Positions 10,547 through 21,400 of a stretch of 64,000 nt of DNA are shown one piece after another. Below the pieces are notes generated by a model, which was not told where the DNA came from, did no database searches, and saw nothing but the letters and a program-made list of their open reading frames with translations. This DNA comes from Corylus avellana. Lineage: Eukaryota; Streptophyta; Magnoliopsida; Fagales; Betulaceae. Within the stretch, counting starts at the first letter, position 1, and the number at the start of each line of letters is the position of its first letter. The stretch is from NCBI RefSeq assembly GCF_901000735.1, contig NC_081547.1, positions 29,065,382 to 29,129,381 of the forward strand, given 5' to 3'. The position numbers and the translations under genes are program-made.

Positions 10547-13500
10547 ATATAAGTATATTGAGCTCCTTTGGGAAGAAGATAAATGCGAAGTGAAATTTTG
10601 GAAATTTTGTAATATCGCAGTTAAAGACTTTGTGTTGACTGTACGGACTTTTTGATTGCCTTGTGTTGGGTTGCGAGGAAGTAGTGGAAAAGGAAAGAGA
10701 GCGAAATTGTTAGTGGGATTTGTGGTTCCTGCTCTGTTTGTTTTTGGAAAGAAAGGAACAGCTGGGATTTAGCTTAGTTCAGATTATTGCTATTGGGATT
10801 TGCCATTCTGTCACCGGTGGTAATGTGCTCATAATAGCGTGATAATTTCACTGGATGATAAAATTTCGGTTAATCCTTTTTCACTGAAATTAATGCAAAA
10901 AAATAAAAATGAAAATCGTGAAATATAAAAGATTTGTGATTGCAACAGCTGCAGAAGGAGCGGCTCCGGAAGAACTAGAAATAACCCGTCCCATAGGGCC
11001 CGGGAGGGAAAAAGTACTCAAATTAGGAAACTTATTTATCATCAATGTGTTGCTTGAAGAGGACTATTGTAGACCCTTTTACTGGATTTTTGTTTTTATG
11101 ACGTGATTATGTGCATGTGCATGTTTGTGGTGTGTGTTGGTATATTTGTTTTTCTTTCCCTGTCTGCTTAGAATTTCTTCCTAATGTATGGTGCGTCTAT
11201 TGTCTATTCTACGCAAACGGTTACTAGCATATCCTTTAAAACATCTGTGTCTTTTGTGTTCGTCAAATTGATGGCTTTTCTTGATTTGGGATTACATTTT
11301 GGTTGTCTCACTTCCTTATAACTACTGGTGAAGCAGATTAAGTTCTCATGCAATTGTTAAGTAATTAAATTGCCACTGTAAATTTTAAACTACGTACAAC
11401 GCTTTTAATGGTAACCATTTATTGTGATCCAGGTGCACCATGATATGACTGCACCGTTGTCTCATTATTTCATATTTACCGGTCACAATTCCTATCTGAC
11501 TGGGAATCAACTCAGTAGTGACTGCAGCGATGTCCCCATCATACAGGCTCTGCTGGGAGGAGTGCGGGTTATTGAATTGGATATATGGCCAAACTCCTCA
11601 AAAGATAATGTGGACGTTCTTCATGGAGGGTATGGTTTTAATGTGCAAATTGTTGTCTGCTTTATGATGGGAGCAAGCTACCTCTTATCTCTGTGAAAAT
11701 GAGAATGAAATCATATTTCTTGAAGAACCTCTTGTTGGTGGTATCTGCTTTTTGAGTATGGACATTAATTGCCACCCAAAAAGGAGAAAAGAAAAGGGAT
11801 ACTAGTAATGTTGTTGATACTAGGAAAAGATTGTATCATTCTTCATTTCAAATTTTGATACAATCTTTGACCAAATGAGTTGAATTTGAATGACAGAAAT
11901 TTTGAAAATTTCCTATAAGACTGTCCCTTATCTAACAATTAAAATTGAAGAACGTTTGAATAGAAAGCCAAAATGGAAAATATGAAAATCCCTCAATGCG
12001 ACAATAATATGATTTTTCTAATAATTTCCAGTACCAGTTGGCTTTTCCCCCCATTTGGATACAGTTTCACAAGTATCTTTGAAGTTCAAATTAAGAGTAG
12101 TTAAGCGTATTGCCTCAGATTGGGCTCATTGGAGAGAAAGGATTTATGTAGCTGACCCCACTTAGTTGGGATTAAGACTTATTTGAGTTGAGTTGGGTTT
12201 ATTGTGTGCTACTCACTATATTCCTAGTTAAGGGATTGCTTTTCTCGTATAGGACACTGACTACTCCAGTGGAACTTCTCAAATGTTTGAAGTCTATAAA
12301 GGAGCATGCCTTTACTGCATCTGAATATCCAGTTGTGATAACTCTAGAAGACCACCTTACCCCAGATCTTCAGGCCAAAGCTGCTGAGGTGAGCATTTAA
12401 TTTTATGTTAGTATTTCAGCACTCTTACTCCGATAATTTACAACCTTTTCACCAATTTCTAGATGGTCACTCAAACATTTGGAGACATACTCTATTCTCC
12501 TGGCCAAGAATACTTGAAGGAGTTTCCATCCCCAGAATACTTGAAGAAAAGGATTATCATATCAACCAAACCACCTAAGGAATACCTGGAGGCCAAAGAA
12601 ATTAAGGAAAATGATAATGATTTGCAGAAGGGTAAAGCAATAGGTGATGAAGGAGCTTGGGGGAGAGAAATTTCAAACCTGAAAGGCTTAACCGTGGCAA
12701 ATGACAAGGTGTGTGGAGATGTTATATATAGTTTGCTACTTAGCTGATTTGTTTAAGGTACTGACTTCTTATTTTCACTTGCTGACTTAACATTTTTTTG
12801 GCAGAATGATTTGGATGAAGAAGTTAATATTGAAGAGGAAGTTCTTGATGATGGAGATCTTAAGCCGCAACAACTTGCTGCACCTCAATATAAACGTATA
12901 ATTACCATTCATGCTGGTAAGCCTAAAGGTGGATTACATGAATGTTTCAAGGTGGATCCTGATAAAGTGAGACGTCTTAGCTTAAGTGAGCAACAACTTG
13001 AAAAGGCTGTAGTGACTTATGGAAAAGAAATTGTCAGGTATTAATACAATTTCCTTTTGTGTTTTGTGTTTTGTGCATTTTTTTTTTTAAGGCCTTGCAT
13101 AGGTTCCCTTTTTCTATTGTTACACGAATGTTGCCCATTTATTGGTATTCACACAAAAAGCATCATTCCAGCTGACTTTTTGACTTTTTGCTTTTGTACT
13201 GCTTAATGCAAAGAAGTTCAAAGTAATATAATATGCTACATTGGCAGACCTTGAGAGATTAAATAACATTAGGGACCCATCTTCCTCTGAGATGCTCCTC
13301 ATCTCTTCATGAGATGGATCTCCATCCACGAGACTTGGACATTCCCCTCAAATCTTCTCAACAACACCAATGAAGTCTTAGTGTTCTTTCTCTGATGTGT
13401 TTCTCATGTACAGTAAATCTTTGTCTAATAAAAGTTCACCAACATTTATTTAGGACCTTGCTATCATTTTTAGTTTAGGAATCCTTGCTCTCTTCAAAGT

Positions 13501-15349
13501 GGTAGATTACTTTTGTGGAATGCCAAGTAGACTACCATTAGAAGTCCTTTTAACTGTTAAATCATTATTTCCTGAGACAGGTTTTGGGCTTGACGTTAAA
13601 TTGTGGCTCTTATTCTTTGACCCAGTTGCAGCCAATTATGTGCTGTAATTGGGTGGTCTCCTGCGACTACCATATATGTTTTCCACTATTAACATGCTTT
13701 GACATATGTCATTATTTATTTATTTATTTTGAACTTATCAAACAAAACATATGTCATAATGGTTTGTATCTTGAATGCTAAACAACAAAATTTCCATGTT
13801 CTGATAATTGGCTTGTTGTAGGTTTACCCAGCAAAATATTCTGAGGGTGTATCCAAAGGGTATACGTGTTGACTCATCAAATTACAATCCACTAATTGGG
13901 TGGACACATGGAGCTCAAATGGTTGCGTTTAATATGCAGGTTTGTTTGTTCTTTTTCAATCTTCTGCCAGACAGTTTCTGTTGCTATTACTGTTCCTTCT
14001 ATAATTTGATTAAGATTATCTCAGTGAAGGAAAAGGTGTGAGGTAGCTTGAAACATTCTAATGTGTCATGGTTAGGCGTTAGGTTCCGAAGTTCCCATTA
14101 ATAATAGTTAATTAGATATTTGTAGTAATGTTTGCTTTTAGATTGAGCTATTAGATAAGAAATTTGCTCATGTGCGTGTATGAGTGTGCATTTTATTCCC
14201 CACATGGGACTACTATTCTGATGGAGAAGGAAGAGATGCCATTGGATTTGGGACTTTCTGTGATTAGTTGAGTGTCTCTGTGATGCTTGCTGATCAATAA
14301 GTTAAAGCAATTTTTTGGTTGTAATATTGTTCTCAGCTGGTGAAAGATGTTCTCACAAAGTGGTTGCCTCTGATACTTACTAAGAATGTTTTCCCTATGA
14401 CAGGGACATGGAAGATCACTTTGGTTGATGAATGGAATGTTCAAAGCAAATGGTGGGTGCGGTTATGTTAAAAAACCAGATTTCTTATTGAAGAGTGGTC
14501 CACATGAAGAGGTCTTTGATCCTAAAGTTACATTACCAGTGAAAAAAACTTTGAAGGTAAGTGCTTTAGTACTGGGGCTTATGACTGGATTTTTAGTTTC
14601 CTCGAGTCTTTCAGGGAAGTGCCTTCTAAGATATATATTTATTCTTTTTGTTTATGTGTCAACCGAGGTTATAGCTCTCTTGTTATTCAATAGGTCACTG
14701 TATACATGGGGGAAGGATGGTATTATGATTTTAATCACACGCACTTCGATTTGTATTCCCCACCAGATTTCTACGCAAGGGTAAGTTGATAGAATCTACA
14801 ATTTGATTCATACAGCTTTATTCTGTTATAGTTTGATCTATGGTGGTGTAATTGCCCACCTCATCTGCTGTGATTGTTAACAATGACTTCAGTTAAGTTT
14901 CACCTTAACAGTGGCCTGTAGCCTTTGCAATATTTGTTGATCTATTTGCTGAACCCACTCATCCCCATTTCTTCCCAGGGTGCCCTTCAGCAAATCATAG
15001 TCTTTTTGAGAAGATTTTCTTCATTCAAAATATGAATTTATCAATCTGTATGTAGGTCGGAATTGCCGGTGTCCCTGCCGATTCTGTAATGAAGAAAACG
15101 AAGACATTAGAGGACAACTGGGTGCCAAACTGGAATGAGGAGTTTGAGTTCCCACTGACTGTCCCCGAACTGGCTTTGCTTCGGATCGAAGTTCACGAGT
15201 ATGACATGTCCGAGAAGGACGACTTTGGAGGCCAAACATGCCTACCCGTTTTCGAACTAAGAAGCGGGATTCGAGCTGTTCCACTCCATGGTTATAAGGG
15301 AGAGAAGTACAAATCCGTGAAGCTTCTCATGCGCTTTGAATTTGTTTGA
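10156..15349 (+). CDS. Phosphoinositide-specific phospholipase C, PLC2/PLC7-like
   Basis: Same reaction as its tandem neighbour. Nine exons: 10156-10461, 11433-11629, 12253-12388, 12463-12708, 12805-13037, 13822-13939, 14404-14556, 14694-14780, 15056-15349, giving 589 aa. The start [20 protein letters not shown] is diagnostic of the PLC2/PLC7 class; its basic, Cys-containing N-terminus suits membrane association. EF-like lobe (1-102) with [20 protein letters not shown] domain with His120, Glu150, Asp152, His166 and Glu200; acidic linker ([12 protein letters not shown]); Y domain from [16 protein letters not shown]2 domain with [19 protein letters not shown]. Exon lengths equal those of the first PLC except exons 4, 5 and 9, each differing by 3 nt. 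Introns are longer here (971 bp first, 784 bp fifth). The frame is intact, so the gene is probably functional. Confidence 0.95.
10471..10544. repeat. Compound (CT)n(AT)n(GT)n microsatellite in PLC2-like intron 1
   Basis: Twelve CT units (10471-10494), about ten AT units, then about fifteen GT units (to 10544) directly abut. The run starts 10 bp after the intron 1 donor. Confidence 0.95.
12140..12180 (+). repeat. SINE-like 3' end remnant in PLC2-like intron 2
   Basis: The phrase GTAGCTGACCCCACTTAGTT followed by GGGATTAAG recalls the 3' end of Au-type plant SINEs. A shorter echo (GTAGCTGACCCCA) is at about 20841 in an NFXL2 intron. I cannot delimit a full element. Confidence 0.4.
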
Positions 15350-15720
15350 GATCATCGGTGGGTCCACTCTGTAATGTATAGCTTTTGAATGTGCTAAAAT
15401 TCTTTCTAGCAAGAATTTTATGTAGAGGCGGTACATAGTTTTACTTCTTATTATTAAGGCCTGCTGTGTGATATATAAATACATATGTAATGTGTGCCCC
15501 TTTGTTCAGAGTTGTGGCGTGGGAAACTGGCACTGTGTTTTCATGAGATAAAAAGATTGGAATTCATTATATTTGTTACCATATGTGAATTTGTCTGTAA
15601 GTGAGCTTTTCCATAAATGATACCTCGGAAGATTCTTTGGGAGAAAGTGTTGACTATAAAAGTAGTTTTTATTTATAATCGTGTTTGTTTGAGTTGTATG
15701 TGCTTATCAAAAGACGAAAA

Positions 15721-15747
15721 GAAGAAGAAGAAGAAGAAGAAGAAGAA
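15721..15747. repeat. (GAA)n microsatellite
   Basis: Nine tandem GAA triplets, 372 bp after the stop codon of the PLC2-like gene. Confidence 0.9.
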
Positions 15748-16147
15748 AAATGCCTTATTTGTAGGGATCAATCTGCTCCGTTTCAAGTGAAAACAAATTG
15801 AATGATGTTGTTGTTTATGCTGTCACAAAGTTTGGATTTACCTGTAGACGTTGAAATCAACAGAGGCAATGGGGAAAGTGGAAAGCAATAAAAGGTTCAA
15901 ACAATGAAGTCTTGAGAAAGAGATAGGCGCTACAATACTTGCTCTAAATCCTTGGGCCAATTTCACAAACCCAAAAATGGGTGACTGACTATTAGTCAGA
16001 GTTCTATCTTTGCTAGTATTAGATTAAGAATAAGAAACTAAAATCATTTAAATTAAAATTCTATTCGAAGCATTTCACACCGCTGATGTGGTGTATTTTA
16101 AGTAATTTTTCTTTTTCTTTTTTAAAAACCTTAAACCTTTTGGATTA

Positions 16148-16760
16148 TGAGGGAACTTAAACCTTTTACAAACACACAAGGTTTAAAATTAATTATGCTT
16201 AATTTTTTGTTTTGAAAAAATTAACAATTTTCGTTTAAGAAAATAAAAATTTTCGTTTTCTAAAACAAAATTAAAAAAAAAAAAAAAGTTTCTTTTAAAT
16301 AAAAATTTCCGTTAAAAAAAACTTTGTTTCAAAAAATAAAAATAAAAATTTTCGTTTAAAAAATACTTTTTTTTTTAAAAAAAAAAATTGTTCTTTTTAA
16401 ATTAAAATTTTCGTTTTTTTTTTTCAAATATAAATTTTTTATTTATTTATTTATTTTCCTCTATCTCTAATATTAAAAAATCGTTCTTTTCTAAAATTGC
16501 AATGTAAAGGATTAGGGAAATAGATATGTTCCTCTATCTCTAACTCCTACTATAACTAGTAATATTAGGACCTATCCCTTAGATAAAGGATCATGTATCC
16601 TAGTAGGTTAAGGAGTTTGTCTCTTAGTTTAATTCTTTTAATCGTTTCTATTTAAAGCCAAGGCTAAGAAATAAAAGGCATGCAAATAATTCATCCTAAA
16701 CTTTGTGTTCGAAAAAATGTTTTAGGTTTTCTCAAAATCTAAAAGGTTTAAGTTCCCTCA
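16148..16760. repeat. Segment bounded by perfect 21-bp inverted repeats
   Basis: A 21-bp sequence starting TGAGGGAACTTAAACC at 16148-16168 recurs as its exact reverse complement at 16740-16760, 571 bp apart. Between them lie a low-complexity A/T stretch and a promoter-like part (TATTTAAAG at about 16649, then AAATAAAAGGCATG), which resembles LTR or promoter DNA. The right arm ends 135 bp before the F-box start codon. Confidence 0.6.
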
Positions 16761-16895
16761 CAAAGATGAATCGGAGTAAACACCTTTAAACCTAGTGCCA
16801 TTAAAACACTGCACCTTGTGAGTAGCAAGAAATCCCTGTTTTGCATTTTTAGCCTCGATCAAAATCTCCACTCTACTAGCTGCTGCTTGATTTCA

Positions 16896-18002
16896 ATGGA
16901 GCCTCCTCTTGCTCTTCCAAATCTTCCACCAGATATAATCTTGGAGATTTTAACCAGGACATCGCTAAAGGGTATTGGGCGATTCAGGCTGGTTTCAAAG
17001 GATTGGAACTTGATCACGTACGGCTCAAGTTTCATGCACCAGCATCATCAAAGAACAAAAACATTATCCGGATTCTTCATGCAAAGCAAGTCCGAGACCA
17101 ATCTCATGCCCAACTTTATCTCCAACAACAATTTGGACACCGACTCTAGATCTAACCTCTCCCTCCAATTCTTGCCCGGTCGTGTCAGAATCGAAACCGC
17201 CACCAAACAAGGTATTTTATTATGCATCGATTGTTATTCGAAAAATAGACAAAAAATACCTGAATATTATTATGTCTGCAAGCCTAGCACTAAGGAATGG
17301 TGCAAGATACCGAATCCCAAACCCCGGTTCAATATTATAGGAACCGGGATGGTGGTACTCGGATCGAAGCCTTTCCGCTACAAGATAGTTCGATTTTTGA
17401 CACCTTCGGCGACTCCGTCCATCGGCAACTACCATTGCCGATATGAGATTTTTGACTCCAAAACATGTATGTGGAGACAATTAAAAGATGTAATATCGTT
17501 GCCCCAAGGCAACTTCTTCAGATTTGCATCCGCAGTGTCGGTGTCCGACACGCTCTATTGGCTTTTGACAAACGACAATAACAATGTTTTAGCGTTTAAT
17601 GTCACCACCGAGAGTTGGAGAGTTTTTGAGTTGCCTTTCCCTCTGTGCAACAGAAAATATTTTTGGTTCAGGAAGATCGTGGACTACAATGGCCGGCTTG
17701 CGATGCTTTGCATGATATCAAGAACGTCTAATATGCAGCTGTGGGTTATGGAAGACCTTGGCACAAAAGTATGGAGTCGGAGACAAACAATTAGCATTAA
17801 TCAACTGCCCCTTCCAAAGGAGGAACCGTATTATTTTCCTCACGCCTTTCTTAGCTCCGATGTTCTGCTCTTATTGGGTGGTCACACCGCCGTGTTATAC
17901 AATTTTGAGACTTTTTCTTGCATTGTAGGCAAGCGGTTGGAGTGTGGGGGTCACCAACAAATCTTTCCCATCTTTTCGGATTTAGACAAATTTTTGACAT
18001 GA
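16896..18002 (+). CDS. F-box protein with F-box-associated C-terminal region
   Basis: F-box proteins are substrate-recognition subunits of SCF ubiquitin ligases and bind SKP1 through the F-box. This intronless gene encodes 368 aa from the ATG at 16896 (MEPPLALPNLPPDIILEILT). The open frame extends 5' to 16818 but only through a GTG, so the ATG is preferred. The F-box covers about residues 8-50 (LPPDIILEILTRTSLKGIGR then FRLVSKDWN). The rest shows the pattern of F-box-associated domains: YKIVRF, FRFASAVSVSDTLYWLLT, NVLAFNVTTESWRVFELPFP. The substrate is unknown. Such genes form large, fast-evolving plant families, and this one is not part of the recalled Arabidopsis synteny block. No frameshift or premature stop is present. 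Confidence 0.88.
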   Translation: MEPPLALPNLPPDIILEILTRTSLKGIGRFRLVSKDWNLITYGSSFMHQHHQRTKTLSGFFMQSKSETNLMPNFISNNNLDTDSRSNLSLQFLPGRVRIETATKQGILLCIDCYSKNRQKIPEYYYVCKPSTKEWCKIPNPKPRFNIIGTGMVVLGSKPFRYKIVRFLTPSATPSIGNYHCRYEIFDSKTCMWRQLKDVISLPQGNFFRFASAVSVSDTLYWLLTNDNNNVLAFNVTTESWRVFELPFPLCNRKYFWFRKIVDYNGRLAMLCMISRTSNMQLWVMEDLGTKVWSRRQTISINQLPLPKEEPYYFPHAFLSSDVLLLLGGHTAVLYNFETFSCIVGKRLECGGHQQIFPIFSDLDKFLT

Positions 18003-18457
18003 ATCTAAAATATTCAAGTGAATATGGTCGAATTAAGGTTGATGTACGTATAGTTTTTAGAGGGGAATTGCATAAATCTAAAGATGTATTACTTTCTCTA
18101 TTTCAATTTAGATTTGAATTTTTAGTATCATTGTTTATGAAGAGGCAGTTTATAAAGAATTTATGTTGGTCTATCATTATTCTTTTTTCAATCCCTTTTA
18201 CATTAAAAAAAAAAAAAAAAAGGACCTTTAAGCCCATCAAGTAGTAAAAGGATAAAAAAGCACAAGCCCAAAGCCACACCAGTCTGGTAAAAACGGAAAC
18301 TGGAACATCTTCCCCGTGCAACTCCAGTTTAAGTTTAAGCACAGGTGACAGGCGCTATTTATAAACCCATCGATCCCGACCATTGACACTAAAAATTCTT
18401 TAACTCCTATCTATAAATACCAAAAAAAAAAAACAAAAAGTCTTTTAACTCCCCAAA
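18003..18457. other. Short intergenic region and NFXL2 promoter
   Basis: 455 bp between the F-box stop and the NFXL2-type start. It contains an A15-type tract, two AGCCCA motifs (possible site II elements) near 18230-18270, and two TATA-like boxes. Confidence 0.6.
18356..18364 (+). promoter_or_regulatory. Candidate TATA box of the NFXL2-type gene
   Basis: TATTTATAA lies 94-102 bp before the start codon and would give a 5' UTR of about 70 nt. A second box (TATAAATA, 18412-18419) is closer to consensus but leaves almost no 5' UTR. Confidence 0.45.
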
Positions 18458-21400
18458 ATGACATCAACTAACGACCTCCACCACCAACAACCTATCTCCG
18501 ACTCCGATTCCGACTCTGATGGAGACTACGGCCGCACTGGATCCGAGACCCTTCGTCACGCAGACCTCTCGAACTCCATTTTCAGAGCCTACTTCGAGAC
18601 CACCAGCAACAATATCCAATCATCGCCCTCCACGACGGACCTCGCCAAGATCCAGTCCTTCCTAACTTCCTCCTCCTCCGGTGCTCTATCATGCATCATA
18701 TGCCTCGAGCGCATCAAGCGCTCCGATCCCACCTGGTCCTGCTCCTCCCTTTGCTTCTCCGTCTTCCACCTCATCTGTATCCAGAGCTGGGCCCGCCAGG
18801 CCTCCGACCTATCAGCCTTACGCGCCACGCGCCTCCCTATATCCCCCGAACTCGCCGCCACCTGGAACTGCCCCAAGTGCCGCTTCCAGTACTCCAAATC
18901 CCAAATCCCTAAACTTTACCTCTGTTTTTGTGGGAAATTACACGACCCGCCCAGCGACCCGTGGGTCTTGCCGCACTCTTGCGGCGAGATCTGCGATCGC
19001 CCTCTAAATCACAACTGTGGCCATCGCTGCTTGTTGCTATGCCACCCTGGCCCGTGCCCGTCGTGCCCTAAGCTCGTGAAGTCCACGTGCTATTGCAGCG
19101 CGGTTAACGACGTTCGTCGCTGTGAATTCAAGAAATTCTCGTGCCTCAACGCTTGTAAAAAGCTGTTAGACTGTGGGGTCCACAAGTGCTCTGAGACTTG
19201 CCACGATGGCCCGTGCCCGCCGTGCCGAGCGCGTGGTGTTTACAGGTGCCAATGCGGTAGGGTGGAGGAGGAGAGAGAGTGTTGCGAGCGGAGTTTCCGG
19301 TGCGAGAGCCCGTGCAGGGAGGTGCTGACGTGTGGGAAGCACACGTGCGGTAAGGGGTGCCACGTGGCTGGGGAGTGCGGGGAGTGCCCGCTTCAGGGGA
19401 AGCGTACGTGCCCGTGTGGGAAGAGAGTGTACCAGGGGATGTCGTGTGATGTCGACGCGCCGCCGCTGTGCGGTGCGACTTGTGACAAGACGCTGAGCTG
19501 TGGTCGCCACAGGTGCCACGAGCGGTGCCACCGTGGACCCTGCATTGGGACTTGCAGGATCGTCGTTGCCAAGTCGTGCCGGTGTGGGAGCCTCAAGAAA
19601 GAGGTACCGAGTTCTATTGGTTTAATATTTTTGAAGTATTTTTTTCGACGTGGGACAGCGTGATTGAAATTAAAATAGGTTCCTTGCTATCAAGATTTGT
19701 TGTGTGAGAGGAAGTGTCAGACAATGCGGGACTGTGGACGCCACCCTTGTAAGCGCCGCTGCTGTGATGGGGATTGCCCTCCATGCTCAGAGGTGAGTTC
19801 CTTGCTATCATAATATTTCAGTTCAGCCTTGTTTACTTCTGTTTTTTGACAAATACATGTGATAAAAGGCCCTTTTTTCTTTTTTTTTTTTTTTTTTGAA
19901 ATGTCAGGTTTGTGGCAGGAAGCTACGATGTAAGAACCATAAATGCCCATCTCCATGCCATAGGTATGAGACCATTTGCTCATTGCTGTAAGCAACAGGT
20001 GAATAAGATTAGATGTTGGAGATATCCCATGAAATTTGAGGGGGAGGATACTTTATGGTTAAGCTAACAAGTTGAATAAGATTAATGACAAAAATGATAT
20101 AGTATCTTCAAGACTTCTACTTTAGCTAGTACTGTGTCAGGAATGGTAGAGCTATATTTTTAGAGTAGGTTTTGCAAATATGAGAAGCTTATGATTGGTG
20201 GATAACTTCAATTTGTATAATCCTGAATTATAAATGAAGAGTGTAGTATGATGATAGTCGGTTTTGTTATTGCAGAGGTGCCTGTGCTCCTTGCCCACTG
20301 ATGGTGACGATTTCATGTGCATGTGGTGAGACACACTTTGAGGTGTGAGTTTGATCTTGTGGATTCTGTGGTTCTTACTGGGAGCTGATTTGTTTCCTAG
20401 TATACTGCTACAATTCATAACATGTTTGTTCTACGTCAGGATTGTTTTTGAGTCTCTGACTGTTGCAAAACAATTGTTGTTTTCTGTTCACATGGATTAA
20501 TAGCTGAATATTCTTCATTATTTACGTCTCTGTTCTATAGAAGTTAGATAATTCGCATATAGTTGGTAATGTGCTTCATGGCCAACCCTTTTCCATACTA
20601 CTGGCATGCTCAACATGGTGCTTACTGCATATAATGGCCGTTGACAAGGCTCCTCAGTCATCACCTTTGGAAATTCATGAGGGTTGAAAGGCTGCAGTAA
20701 AGTTGGTGGCTTTTTCATTTGTGAAGTTGTCATCTCAAACGCCAGACTGTATGAAGCTTGGAGCAGTTAATAAACTTATTAACATTTCATTGAGGGTTTA
20801 CAACTGTAATAATCCTCTTTATGTATAGTTGTTGTATTGTAGCTGACCCCATGCTAGTGCTCATGTAGGATGTGCTTTGATTACATGTTTTAGCTTTGGA
20901 ATTGTACAAATAAAGTCGCCAGTTCGTTTTATAATTTTGTGTTTTCTTGTAAGGTTTTGAGATAGGATTCTATATTGTTAAATTTCTCTCTGATTGATCA
21001 TATCGATTGGCTGTTTGCATATTTTTTGAAAAAAATAAAAGGAAAAAAAAAAAAAAAAAGACTTAAATGCATTCAAGGGCTACACGCTTGCTCTTAGTTT
21101 AGACTATCTTTGCTGAATACTTTATCATGGATTTTATATCAGGTTCCTTGTGGTACTGAGATGGATCAAAAGCCTCCTAGATGTCCCAAACCATGTCATA
21201 TTGCTCCTTTATGCAGGCATGGATCAAATTGCAAGGTACCATTTGCTTTGTTCCTATGATGAATGGCTTTATGTTTGCAATTGAAGATTTTATAGATTTT
21301 TAGATTTCTTAAAATACATGTCAACGTGCATGAAGTATATGAGTGGTCTCCAATTGGAGAGCATATTTGCATTTGCTAACAATCATCATGATTTTTTCTT

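Larger units (their letters stand above)
15350..16895. other. Intergenic region between second PLC and F-box gene
   Basis: It holds the PLC2-like 3' UTR, a (GAA)n tract, a low-complexity A/T stretch (16200-16450) with repeated AAAATTTTCGTTT-like motifs, and an inverted-repeat-bounded segment listed separately. No coding sequence is seen. Confidence 0.65.

Noticed and set aside
16818..16895. 5' extension of the F-box frame
   Set aside because: It starts at GTG, not ATG, and lies in an element-like leader.
18681..19531. Pro-, Ala- and Arg-rich frames on both strands in NFXL2 exon 1
   Set aside because: Shadow frames caused by the GC-rich Cys-encoding exon.
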